Positions 11,697 to 22,601 of a stretch of DNA of 64,000 bases are shown here, in pieces. The stretch comes from Trichosphaerium sp. ATCC 40318 (Eukaryota; Discosea; Flabellinia; Trichosidae): assembly GCA_038496445.1 (NCBI GenBank), contig JALMLS010000268.1, forward strand, positions 310,001 to 374,000, in the 5' to 3' direction. A program made the translations under genes and the position numbers. Below the pieces are notes generated by a model. It was not told the origin of the DNA. It did no database searches and was given only the letters and a program-made list of their open reading frames with translations. How positions within the stretch are numbered: position 1 is the first letter of the stretch; every line of letters starts with the position of its first letter.

Positions 11697-13777
11697 ATGA
11701 GTGACTACGACGATGATATGATGTATGATTATGACGAAGACGCTTATGGTGGGGAAGGCGATGAATTTGACTTTTATGATGATGGAGAAGAACAAGATGA
11801 CGGTGCTTCAGACGATCCAGTGGTTATGGTCGAAAACAAATATTTCGAAGCCAAGGGCAAGTTGATTAATAATAGCAGCTAAACGTAGTTCCTGTAACGT
11901 CTGTTAACCATAAAAAACTAGATATCGCAGAAGACGACCCAGAAGATGGCCTCGCCATGTTTGACGAAGTGCTAGAGATAGAAAAGGACGTCCCAGAGGA
12001 AGATAGGCAAAACTGGTACGCTTATTGTGTTTATCTATTTACATACTCTGTCTCTGCGTGCTCTAACCACCACGTAGGGGTTTTAAGGCGTTGAAGAGGA
12101 TCATCAAGCTTAATTTTCAATTAAAGAGGTATCCCGAAGTAAAGAAGCGCTATGAGCAGTTAGTTACCGAAAGAGCGGATTTTCTCGTTGAAAACGAAAA
12201 GGTTTGTTGTAGCGTTAGGTTTACTCTTAATAATTGTCGCAGGCACTCAACAGTCTTCTTGACTTTATTGCAGACGCCCCTGACATCAAACACTTGTTCG
12301 ATTTGACCCTCGAGCAGCTTAAAAAGAAAGGAAACAAGGTAAAACCACATCAAAACCGAAAAAAAAAAAAACGTTAACGTCTCGTGTGTAGAAAGCTTGT
12401 CTTCGTTTAGAATTACGTCTAGCAAAGGTTTTGTTGCAAAAAAAGGACTACAAATCGCTTGAAGTGGTACGTGTCGTGTGCGGTTGGCACATGTTATTCT
12501 GTTTATTTCTCGTCGAAGCCTAATGCGCTATAGAGTTTGGATAAGTTACACGAAGATTGCCAATTACCAGATGGTAGCGACGATCAAAGCAAGGGTAACC
12601 AATTGATGGAGATTTACGCATTGAAGATTGCTATGTTCACCGCCAACGACGATTTACGTCGGCTCAAGGTGCTGTTATTATTATTTTGATTGCGTTCATT
12701 GTTGGTATTGCCCATATTAACGAGCGCTGATGATTGCAGGTATTGTACGAAAAAGCGCTTAATATCAAAGGTCTGTGCAACCCAAGGATATCCGGTATTA
12801 TCCACGAATGTGGTGGTAAAATGCACATGAGGTATGCTCATATGCACTTTTTTTTCAAACCAAAAAGTACGTGTCTGACGTTATCACAACAGAGAGAAGA
12901 ACTGGGAGAAAGCCAACACAGACTTCTTTGAAGCTTTCAAGAATTACGATGACGCTGGTACAAGAAACCTATCTTGCAAGTGCCTCAAGTACTTGGTATT
13001 GGCAAACATGTTGAGTGGCTCAAAGGTACACAATATAAAGAGTTATTTGTGTTTTGGCGGGTGTGGTGGAGTCTCGAAGAAATGTAATAACTTATTGATT
13101 GTAGATCAACCCTTTCCATGAGCAACGTGCCAAGTCATACCAAAGTAATGCGGAGATTAAAGCAATGATTGATTTGATTCGATTTTACCAGGTACGTATC
13201 CAGTTGTCTTGGTTCTCATGTCACAAGTACTAATTGTTGTTACTCTAGGAGAATGATATTAGAAATTTTGAAAAGGTATTGTCTGAGAACAAGGACGCCA
13301 TTATGGGTATGTGCTCACGTCTTTTTTGTTTGATTGTTTTTTCTTGTAATGTTTATTAACGCTAATACCTGTTTGTTACGCACAGGTGATGACTTTATGA
13401 AGGATTACATTGAGGATCTAATGAAGAAGTTGCGTTCTCAAGTATTGTTGCAACTGATCCGCCCTTACACCAACATTTCTATCCGCTTCATTTCTGGTGA
13501 ATTGAATATCAAGCCAGAGGAGGTAGAAAGCTTACTCGTTGAACTGATCCTCGACAAAAAAGTTCGCGGTAAAGTGGACCAAATCGAGCAACTTCTCTTG
13601 CTTACAGAGTCATTGTACGTTTTTTTTTTTCAAATTGTAGCTTTGTACACCACAGTGCGTTTAAAGTACTAATTTGCAAATTGCAGGTCACCAAATTACA
13701 ACAAGTATGTTGCTATTCAAAAATGGACCAAGAACCTATCCAGCTTGGAGAAGAGCGTATTTGGTAGAGTCAACTAA
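11697..13777 (+). CDS. COPS2: COP9 signalosome subunit 2 (CSN2)
   Basis: The acidic start MSDYDDDMMYDYDED and the whole chain match CSN2: DDGASDDPVVMVENKYFEAK, NWGFKALKRIIKLNF, CGGKMHMRE, DFFEAFKNYDDAG, KCLKYLVLANML, and a PCI/winged-helix domain with QVLLQLIRPYTNI, ISGELNIKPEEVESLLVELI and GKVDQIEQLL, ending SSLEKSVFGRVN. CSN2 is a scaffold of the signalosome that removes NEDD8 from cullins and so regulates SCF ligases. About ten exons. Exon 1 is 11697-11856 and intron 1 (11857-11921) uses a GC-AG splice pair: the donor reads GCAAGT and no GT donor preserves the frame. The other introns are GTACGT/GTAAGT types. Confidence 0.95.
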
Positions 13778-13950
13778 AAAAGTGTACACTGTAATCTGCA
13801 CTACGAGTGCCAATAAATGGGTTTTCCCCTTTTCCTTCATGCCGCGTCAGAGCTCCCACCAGCGTTTGAACGCGTGGGTTTTTTGTAATTTTTACAATAG
13901 CCGTTAAGTCTAGTTGGTTTACAATAATTGTACAGTTAGCAACCACTCTT

Positions 13951-16380
13951 ATGGACATCCTTCCTGAATGTTTGGAAGCAGAAATTAATGTAAAGGCAGT
14001 GTCGGTTGCTGGTTGTGTGCCTGCAATACTGTACAGGGAACCAAATAAACTTTGTTTGGAATTCTCAGCTAAAAATCCGGCGTTATTGGCTGCTTTTGGG
14101 CAAACACACGAAGTAGAGTCACGGTGGAGCTTTGAACGATTGTTTTTCCTCTACGTGGAAGATACGGCGTATTCATGGTATATTCGTAGTCCAGGTACCT
14201 GTGTATAACGTGTAGCGCCATACAGGAACTAACACTTGACAGATACTACAGATACCTCTAAAACAGCCGTAGTACGTATCACCAGCAAGTCACTTGTGGG
14301 TGCGCCGTTACAAATAGTATTTGAAAGTTATTTCTCGCTAAATAGGTTTGTCCATAGAAAACAGGCCGCCCCAAGGTCACTCAGACCCCTGGTTTCAATT
14401 AGTGCTTGAATTATACAATATAGGAAGCCTGTGGAGCGATTATGAGAATGTAATAAATGGTGCGTTCAACTTCGGCACAAAAAAACCAAGACACTTGATT
14501 CAATTGTAAAGATTCATGTTTATACAGGCAACACAATCAGTGGTGGTACCGTGCACGGCGATAGACCAGAGCTTCCGTCACCGGCACCCGAAGAGTATGT
14601 CGACAAGACCATCCATCGTTGTTGTCGTATACTGACAACTAGCCTCCATCTAGGTTGTGTGACCAAGGTCTTACTGTATACGCTTCTCGATTACCGTGGA
14701 CACTGCCAGATGCTATGCGCCAAGTTGTTAGGCCTACTACCAGAACAGAGGATTCTCAATGCGTCTTGTATTATTTTGTGGATCACACAGGGTACACAGC
14801 AGAATTAAACCGCTAGATTGGTTTTTAACAAACAAATATTCGTAGACAATTGAAAGGAGTAGTGAGGAGTATAGGCGATCAATTTGGAGCGTTAGATAAC
14901 CACTACATTTGCTTCACGCAGCTACAACCAACCACAAAAGACAGTCTCAACAAGTCGAACGTCTTTACGCCATATTGCGATGCTGTAGGCGAGCATAAAG
15001 CGTTGGAAACAGGGTACCTCTATGTTCAATTTCGAATTTGGCTGCTAACATTGTCACGTGACAATATCATTTGCAAAAAGAAAAAAGTACGTGAGATTAA
15101 CATAATTCTCGCAGTTACGTCGATGCTGTCTTGGACGCTGGCGAATCTATTCTACGCGGAATAAACCCTCTGAACTGGCTGTATGGTCCTGAAGAAGAGC
15201 AAAAGGACAAGTATTTTGAGGTCTTGGCAATACGTATGAATTGGTATGGCCGCAGTATCCACACCTACACCTATTTTTTATGTTTTTTTTTCTTATTCGT
15301 GCTTGTTGTCCTCGACACGTGTTGTTGGCAGCCGCACTTTCCAAATTTATCTACACCTTAATAATGACGTGATACAAAGCGATTGTACAGATTTTATAAA
15401 ACAGGTATGCATCGCATCCACCCAGAGAGTCAGCAAGTGCGTGCGCGACGTGACTATTCAGAGATTGTATTTTTAAAAATAGTGGATGACTACAACCTCA
15501 TTATCCGGTAATTCCTTTGTGGCAACGTTTTTGAACCACACTAACAAACTCCTGGTAAGATATTCAGACAAAATAGAGGACTACTTGAGGCTGACAGCGA
15601 TTGACTTGAAACAAGTTGTCAACATCATTATTGGTCATGGCAGAGACCATCTCACAACGGTATGGGGTGACCCACCTTCACTAAGCTCATCCACGTCTGG
15701 TGCGCAACTTTGTGTGTGGACTCAGACATGCTCACTTTGTACTATTTCTGTAGAGATAGAACAGACCCAACCAACATCGTCGCTTGAGTTCAAACAGACC
15801 AAAATCGATCCAGGGTTAACATCGACTATCAAGCAACGTTACACATTTTCTCAGCGAACGACTGTATGCCTGGGGTTGCTTGAGAAACACCCAAATAAAG
15901 TTCCTGTACGTGAGGTTACACCCAGAGAGTGTGTTCGTCTTACACCGCTGAAAGCAAAACAAAATTTGACTAATGAACTTCATCGTAGGTTGTAGTTGAG
16001 CGTGCTCCAGGAACAGTTGGGTCTTTGATTGTCAAATCCAAGTATGATTGTCACACCCAAGCCAATTTTGTTTTATGCCCAATGTCCTAGTGAAATTCCA
16101 AGACGATAAAAAAGTTGATTAAGCCTAGGTTTGTGTTTCCCAAGGAAGCTAAAGTTTCATTTGTTGCTACATACTTACAAGATTATTTGAATCCGGCTCT
16201 ACCACCAGCTCACTCTTTGGTTCTTTTTACATCAGAGATACTTAAATCAGGTACTCTTCAAGTATGTTAAAACGAGTTAACCTCTGACAACAAATAGATG
16301 ACACAATGGGCAATGTGTATAAACAATACAAGGATGATGATGGATTCTTGTACATTATGTTCCTCACGCCAAGAACATGA
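13951..16380 (+). CDS. Unrecognised multi-exon protein
   Basis: Starts at ATG 13951 (MDILPECLEAEINVKAVSVA) and ends at TGA 16378-16380 (DDDGFLYIMFLTPRT). It is built from about 12-15 small exons. Readable pieces include RWSFERLFFLYVEDTAYSWY, AVVRITSKSLVGAPLQIVFE, DPWFQLVLELYNIGSLWSDY, VLDAGESILRGINPLNWLYG, EKHPNKVPVREVTPRECVRL and FVATYLQDYLNPALPPAHSL. The strands at both ends look like beta-sandwich sequence and the centre is more helical. I do not recognise the family, and some middle exons are uncertain. One junction (14327-14345) would need a 19 nt intron. The tRNA gene follows 115 bp downstream on the same strand. Confidence 0.5.
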
Positions 16381-16495
16381 TTGTAAATTACAAAAACTCA
16401 CTAAAACAGGTAAATAGCTTTTAAGTAGTATTCAAAAACATCGGTACTTGCAATTTATGAGTATTGCTGTTTCGCTTCATACACATATGTGGAAA

Positions 16496-16567
16496 ATCCG
16501 CGTAGCTCAATGGTAGAGCGCTAGACTTCTAATCTAGAGGTTGTGGGTTCGATACCCATCGCGGATG
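16496..16567 (+). tRNA. tRNA-Arg (anticodon TCT)
   Basis: A complete cloverleaf: seven-base acceptor stem ATCCGCG/CGCGGAT, D-arm GCTC...GAGC with AATGGTA loop, anticodon stem CTAGA/TCTAG with loop CTTCTAA (anticodon TCT at 16528-16530, reading AGA), T-arm GTGGG/CCCAT with the TTCGATA loop, and discriminator G. Box A (TAGCTCAATGG) and box B (GGTTCGATACC) promoters are intact. No intron. CCA is not encoded, as expected for a nuclear gene. Confidence 0.96.
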
Positions 16568-16574
16568 AATGAAC

Positions 16575-16579
16575 TTTTT
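16575..16579 (+). terminator. RNA polymerase III T-run terminator of tRNA-Arg
   Basis: Five T residues start eight bases after the tRNA 3' end, the usual Pol III stop signal. Confidence 0.7.
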
Positions 16580-16676
16580 GGCATAAAACCAAACTTTTAG
16601 ATTCTGTAGTTGATACTGCTGGTAGACGTCACTACGTTGCCAAAGCTTATTTAGTTCTTTTCTTTTATTTACAATG

Positions 16677-17762
16677 TTACTTTTTTCCCTTTTTACCAAC
16701 TGTCGTCCAACCATCATCCTGTGCTGGTGGTGTGTTTGTGGTTTGCCCTTTTACCTCTTGTACTTGTTCCTCTTGTACTTCTTGTTCTTTGTCCTCAATG
16801 CCCTGCACGCACTCGCCACCTTCCTGGTCTGTATCATCTGCTATGGAGGGTTGTGGTACAACATCTTTTGCCGCAACACTTTTGGGTGGAACTGTGCTAG
16901 CTGGCTTGCTTTTTTTGCCAACTGTAGTCCAACCATCGCTTTGTACTGGGCCACTGGACTTACCACGTTTATTCACAGTCGTCCATCCGTCTGCTGCAGC
17001 AGCTGGTTTGGGTTTGGGTTTTTTGGAAGCTGGTTGTGTAACAGGATTTGGGTTGTATCGTGGTGGCAGTACTGACGGGTCGAATACGCTTATTTTCTAA
17101 ACAAGGGTGGATCAGCTTAGTGTTGCTCATTCTAATTTAGTGGCTAACGACATGTCTTATGGAATCATCAAGCGCCCACTCGACACATACATCATCACAC
17201 GTCAAATAACCGACCGTACCTCACAATCGAATATCAAATCCTTCTTGCCGGCTGCGTAATTCGCGGCAAGCATTTTGTTGAGGGCAGTGTAGTTCTTTTT
17301 CTGACAGTTTTTGAACATTGTGTTGATTTTGCGTGTCAGCTGACGAATCATGTTAAAATTACGTCGATTGGCGTTAAAAAACAACGTACACTAAGTAGGG
17401 AGAAGGTAACTTCCATGTGAAAGTCCCTGTCCAGTACAGATAACAAATAATCCTCCAACTTCACGGGATCCATTTTTTCCGCTTTGTGGAATTAATAGGT
17501 GCGTAGGTGAGTGGGTTGGCGTACTTTCATACCAAAACAAAATGTTGTCGTGTAGCTCTTGTGCCTTTAACGCTGAATCTGAGCCGCCAAAGCCTTGTTG
17601 AATAGCTTGTTGAATTACCGACCATGTAGATAAGAGCGACTATTTATTTCTGCTTTGTAAAGACGGCGAAGTATAGAAAATATACAAGGAGAAACGTACA
17701 CGAACGCCCTGTGAAAAGGCTCTCCACTGCTCTATGTTCTCCTCTTTAGGTGCTGTCTCCAT
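16677..17762 (-). CDS. TSR2: TSR2-like ribosome biogenesis factor with three DGWTTV repeats
   Basis: Start at ATG 17762 (METAPKEENIEQWRAFSQGV), five or so exons, stop at 16677. The TSR2 core is visible: FSQGV, then STWSVIQQAIQQGFGGSDS and LKAQELHDNILFWYE, then KMDPVKLEDYLLSVLDRDF, then a helix MIRQLTRKINTMFKNCQ. TSR2 is the escort (escortin) that carries ribosomal protein eS26 and helps 20S pre-rRNA maturation. The C-terminus of the family typically ends in an acidic stretch plus a DGWTTV-type motif. Here that motif occurs three times (DGWTTVNKRGK, DGWTTVGKKSK, DGWTTVGKKGK), separated by Pro/Lys-rich and Gln/Glu-rich spacers. The repeat count is the main oddity. It is divergent from the BRCT-SAPS gene with only 165 bp between start codons. 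Confidence 0.75.
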
Positions 17763-17927
17763 CTGCTGTAGAATAAGTGCGTGTCGCAGTCAAAGATGAT
17801 CTTCTAAAACAAATTACAATTGAACGGGCGCAAACTCGAGGTACTGCAAGCTGACACCGCACAGCGACGTGTTATAAGATAATTGCAACGGCCAACTCGC
17901 GTGCACAGCGCAATTTACCTCAACCCG

Positions 17928-19471
17928 ATGGCTGAGACTCCAGGCACATCTGGGAGCGATGAGGGTTTGTTTAAGGGGCTTTGTTTCGCACTATGTGGTT
18001 TTACGTTTGAAGAGGATAGGATGCTTAAAGGGTTGGTGGGGGAGCAAGGTGGCACCATTAGCTTCATAGTTAAAGAAAAGGTCGTTCATAATTTAGTTAG
18101 TTGTGCTTATAAATCCAAATTACTAACAAAACGCGTAGACCACTCATGTAGTGGCCTCATACGAAGAAGTCGCTAAAACTGGATTCAAAGTTCGGAAAGC
18201 TAAGGAGTTTAAAATTCCTGTAGTGTCAGAAATGTGGATCACACAATCGATAGCAGAAGGTACGTTACAGAGCAGTACGACATCCAAGCAAGATACAAGT
18301 TGATTGACAATCCATTTTGCAAGGCACCTTACAAAAAGTGGAGGAGTTCAAGCCGCAAATGCCACTTCAGGTACAACGCAGACGCAACTTGATTTTCGAA
18401 AACAAAAAACAAGATTTTGACACTCAATGCTTTTTTTTTTCATTACTCTATCACATCGTGTCATCATCATCGTATCGTGTGCGGTAAAAAACTAAAACTG
18501 TGAGTTAGGAATATGTTCCTGGAGAAGTGTTGGATTACATTGTATACAAATCACATCTAGAAGAGTATTTGGAGGTACGTTATCATTACTTGTTTGTGTG
18601 CCGGTTTGTTAATAAATTGTTATTGTTAAATTTAATCTGGCCACCTTGTAGGAAACTAACGAGCTTTCGCGATCTGTCAAGGACTTGTTCGCGGATCTAC
18701 TCGATCTTGAGCCAAATTTAAACGACTATTACGATCCAGACGTGGAAATACCAGAACTAGTATATCCATTCATCAATCCACCTGCAGACTCAGTCGATGG
18801 CCTTGCAGTAATTAAGCAAATATTGAGAAGCGAGGGCGCTACAGTTGGTTACCTTAGATTACGCCTTGGGGAGTTGTTAGTTTGGTTCTTAGAGCTCAAA
18901 TTCATCCCATTAGACAAGGCCTTACGGAAATCAGGGATATTTGGTGATTTACTTGATTTGGGATTTAGATTTCCCAATTGCACCATCTTGCATTGCCTAG
19001 TCAAGCACGTTGTCATCAAGATACTTCATGGGAACAGCAACGCTTTAAAGAGCTATTTACTACTAGACTATGACATTGTGTCAAGACTCATTGCAAACTA
19101 CGACATCAAGACTGCAGGTTGGCACGGACACCTCTTCCACATGGCCAGAGTCATTCAGGAGATATCGCAGCAGATACCTTTCATTGCCTCATACTTGTTG
19201 CGCAGGCCGAGGTGGAAGCGATTCTTGGCTGTTCTAGATGCTGTGGAAGAGGCACAACAGTTGCCTTTGGATGAGTATCCTCCACCCAGACCATTGGGCA
19301 ATATGGAAGATTTTAACAACCTTGAAGGTACTTACTACGGCAACACGGCGTGCACAATAACCAGTATCTGATATCCCATTTTTATAAAAAATAATGATTA
19401 AACGAGCTTTACTGTTAACTAACACACTCGTAGATGACGTTGAAGAATTTATGATAGACGAAGAGGCTTGA
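17928..19471 (+). CDS. BRCT domain fused to PP6 regulatory-subunit-like SAPS domain
   Basis: Six exons in one frame: 17928-18080, 18139-18259, 18324-18370, 18509 onward (ending in EYLE), the long SAPS exon, and a short last exon ending EFMIDEEA. Residues 15-105 form a BRCT domain: FKGLCFALCGFTFEEDRMLK, EQGGTISFIVKEKTTHVVAS, FKVRKAKEFKIPVVSEMW, ITQSIAEG. After a short linker (TLQKVEEFKPQMPLQ) comes a SAPS-like helical repeat region: LRLRLGELLVWFLELKFIPL, SGIFGDLLDLGFRFPNCTIL, HCLVKHVVIKIL and GWHGHLFHMARVI. SAPS proteins are regulatory subunits of PP6/Sit4 phosphatase. The N-terminal third of a normal SAPS domain is missing and the BRCT sits in its place. All junctions keep phase, and intron 1 has a perfect TACTAAC at 18121. 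Separate adjacent genes remain the main alternative. Confidence 0.65.
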
Positions 19472-19634
19472 GAAGGCAAAGAGAGTACAATAATAATAAT
19501 AAAAAAAAAGACAATAATTTTTGAAACAAAACCAGGTTTGACTGAAAACAAAAACTATCCGAAACAATTTTTGTAGGGAGTGTTCGATCACCAATATCAA
19601 AACGTCAAGATCAGGGGCAGCGGCTTAAGAGAGA

Positions 19635-22377
19635 CTACAGGGCGTCGGCATTGACGGGTATCTTCTCGTAGTGCTTGGCAAACAGAGCATCGCACTCTTC
19701 CACCATGATGCGGAATACCCTGTTTATAGCTTCGGTATTGCCTAGCATGAGGGCTGCAGAGCTACCTGGTATCTTTATGCAAATTGTACCGAACAAACGA
19801 GATAGGTTGTGTGTTGACACGCCATTGTTCTTGTGCTCAGCTATCCTCAAGAATAATTTAAGAAATAGCTCAATCAGTATTCTAGCCGATTCATCCAACG
19901 ACATGACCAGTTTACGCATTTTGTGAATGACCTTCTCGCGTGGGTAGCAGTTTTCTTTAATAGTAGAAAGGATGAGTACCCGCAGAGAGTGGTGTGCGTG
20001 TAGGTAAAAAAACAGTTTCAGCGTACTTATAAGGTCAATGAGGGGAAGCGACAAGTGGAATGGGATCAGTGGCTCTGGAAGCTCCTCCAGAAATCTTCTC
20101 AACAACCTAGCGACCGAGTACGGGGACGAGATTTTCTCAAATGAGACGTCCTTCCCTGTAGCATACTGTTAAACCTTATGCTACAACGAATGTCAAATAG
20201 GGCGTACCGAGGTTGACGGCCTTGTAAATAGTCTCGACCTCGCCTATGTCGCCCTTGTGCAGAAACAGGTCGTCAAAACTAAGTGCTACGCCAGTCATTA
20301 GATATTTGTAAAGGCGAGCAACACTGTTTACCACCCAGCAAATGACGCATTGCCTGTTCGAGAAACGGTGGTACTTTCTTGTTGGGGTACTTTTTCATAA
20401 GCTCGTTCAGGGGCAACCCAAACACTGGTTTTTTGTCGAGTATTACTTGTTGCTGTTCTTTCCTAACAAAACCGCTGTCAGTGAATCTCTAAATTTGAAG
20501 TTTTCATTGTTTTTGTCTCACTCCCTCTGAGCGGCCTCCTGCCGTGATGTGTGAAGATAGTCTGTTATCGTTTGGACGGCGGTTGGTTGGACTTTGAAGG
20601 ACGGCTCCCAACTGAAGCGCTCGTAGCTGATGCGCGTTTTTTTTGGGTCAAGTGATTTCGACAAGGGATTACGTCGCACATCTGTAGTGTACACTTGATC
20701 CAGTTTATCCAGGATGCTCTTGGCATCGTGTGTCGTCACCATCAAGTCCCGACTGTACCAATTAAACAGTTTAGGTAGAACTACCTACAACAAAAGATTA
20801 GTATTGCGTTTTTCTCTAAATGTTACAAAAAAAAAAGAGTACAGTGTTCTTTTGCACATTGACAGTCACGTGTTTTGACAGGTATGTCTTGAATTGTAAT
20901 TCTAGCTGTGTCAATACAGTGGCTTCGCTATAAAGAGCCAACGGTGGACCAGATTCAGTACAAGTGAACAAAGCATCTTGTCTTGTTAGGGAAGGGAGGA
21001 TGTCATTTCAAAAATAGATTATACAAGAAAAGACAAAGAGGATACACGTGACGTATGGTTCTGGCTTCCTCAATTTGGTGTGGTAGCGTGGATCGCTTGT
21101 GCTACTTATTTTTGAACTTTTCATGATGGTTCCGCCTAGTAAAGGCTGTTAGTTGTTTCCCAAACCGCGTGATAATCAAAGCGGGTAGAGAGGTTGGCTG
21201 TACCAAAATTGAATTTGGGATTTACGAGGGAAGCCCGGAGGATGCCAAAGTGAAGCTGGGCTAGAGAGTATGGTACACCTTGTATATTGTAGTACACATT
21301 ACCGGCAAAGGCCATCCACTCACTGCCTTTTGCAGGTAATTTTTCTGCCTAGAGAGAAGTGTAATCAACGGTAGAGCACTATTGACATCTAATTTCGCTT
21401 CGTGAAAAGAGTACCTCTATCATACCATGCAACACTAGCGTATTTGCAACGTTCAAAAAGAAGGAGAGCTTTTCTTCGTGTGTTACATTGGCCAAATCCA
21501 CCTAGTATTGTCAACGTTTTAGCATCACTTCAAGCTTACGCGTTGTAGTTCGCCTGTGGCAGTTTGAAAGTCTTTGTATCTAAAACAAACATTAACTGCG
21601 AATCCAAACAACTTACTACTACTGTGGCGTGGATGTAGCCATCTTGTAATCAACCTTACAACTATACCTGGATTGTAAACGTATGCCCAATCGTTCTTGC
21701 TGCGTGACCTCTCCTGTTGGAAATGTTTTCCTATTTTTGGTTCATCAAAAGGCTAGCATGCCACGTTAATTTAAAACGCACTGCCACACATCGGCGATTT
21801 GGCACAAAAGGTCTTTGGATACGGTCATAACATCTCGTCCCGCCAACAGCCAAGTTTTAGATTTGTTTAACTCTGTGAACTCTCCATCTTCCTGGTGGTA
21901 CTTGTTTAGCACTTACCAACACTGATCCACATCACGTGTTTTTTTGCACGTGATTTATGTTAGCGTGCCTGAAACTTGAAAAGCGTTGCCCCTAATTCAA
22001 AGCTGTCCTTGTGCGTTACGCTGTGGATGACACACCGCTTTTCTAACAGCTTGCTCACATTTAAAGCCTTTACGCAAGGCGTTAGCACCTTACACGTGCT
22101 GCGTAGAAACGTACTTCTTCAGGTGTTACGTGCATACGGCTAGCCATCCACTGTACCATTTCCGACGCTACAAATCTGTTGAATGCGCGTTGTACCCTGT
22201 TATATTACCTGTAAAGCACCTGGAGTAAGTCTTTCCTTTACGCTTGTGGTTTCTTATTTCTAAACCTTCCCCAGACTTGTCACGCATTTTGCGAACGAAG
22301 TAATCCAGCTCAACATCTGAAAAATGTACTGTATCCTCTCCTTCATCAATTTCATCTTTATCATGTGATAGAGCCAT
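19635..22377 (-). CDS. DEP-DUF547-RhoGAP protein
   Basis: Start at ATG 22377 (MALSHDKDEIDEGEDTVHF), stop at 19635-19637, about fifteen exons. The N-terminal DEP domain reads LEIRNHKRKGKTYSRCF, then FVASEMVQWMASRMHVTPEE. The middle is DUF547: NVYYNIQGVPYSLAQLHFGI, LRASLVNPKFNFG and further on KLFNWYSRDL. The C-terminal RhoGAP domain reads PVFGLPLNELMKKYPNKKVP, PFLEQAMR, RLLRRFLEELPEPLIPFHL and LSRLFGTICIKIPGSSAALM. RhoGAPs speed GTP hydrolysis by Rho/Rac proteins; DEP domains dock on membranes or GPCR complexes. The arginine finger region near 20290-20350 is broken by introns and I could not confirm it. The exon structure around 20760-21000 and 21600-22000 is approximate. Confidence 0.75.
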
Positions 22378-22601
22378 AACAATAGGTGACAAAGGGTTCA
22401 CGTTCAATCAGGTTTATGAGCCTTGCGTTATAACGTAATTGTTAAGTATTTGTGTGCGCTTTTCGTTTTCTTTTTACTGAATGCGATGGCACGTGAAAAC
22501 AATACGGCGAGTTACAAGCGCACATGATTTTAATGTATGGATTTAACGGAAATTTAAAATATTTTTGAAGTACTCTTTTTAAACCGCATCTCGTAAAACG
22601 C

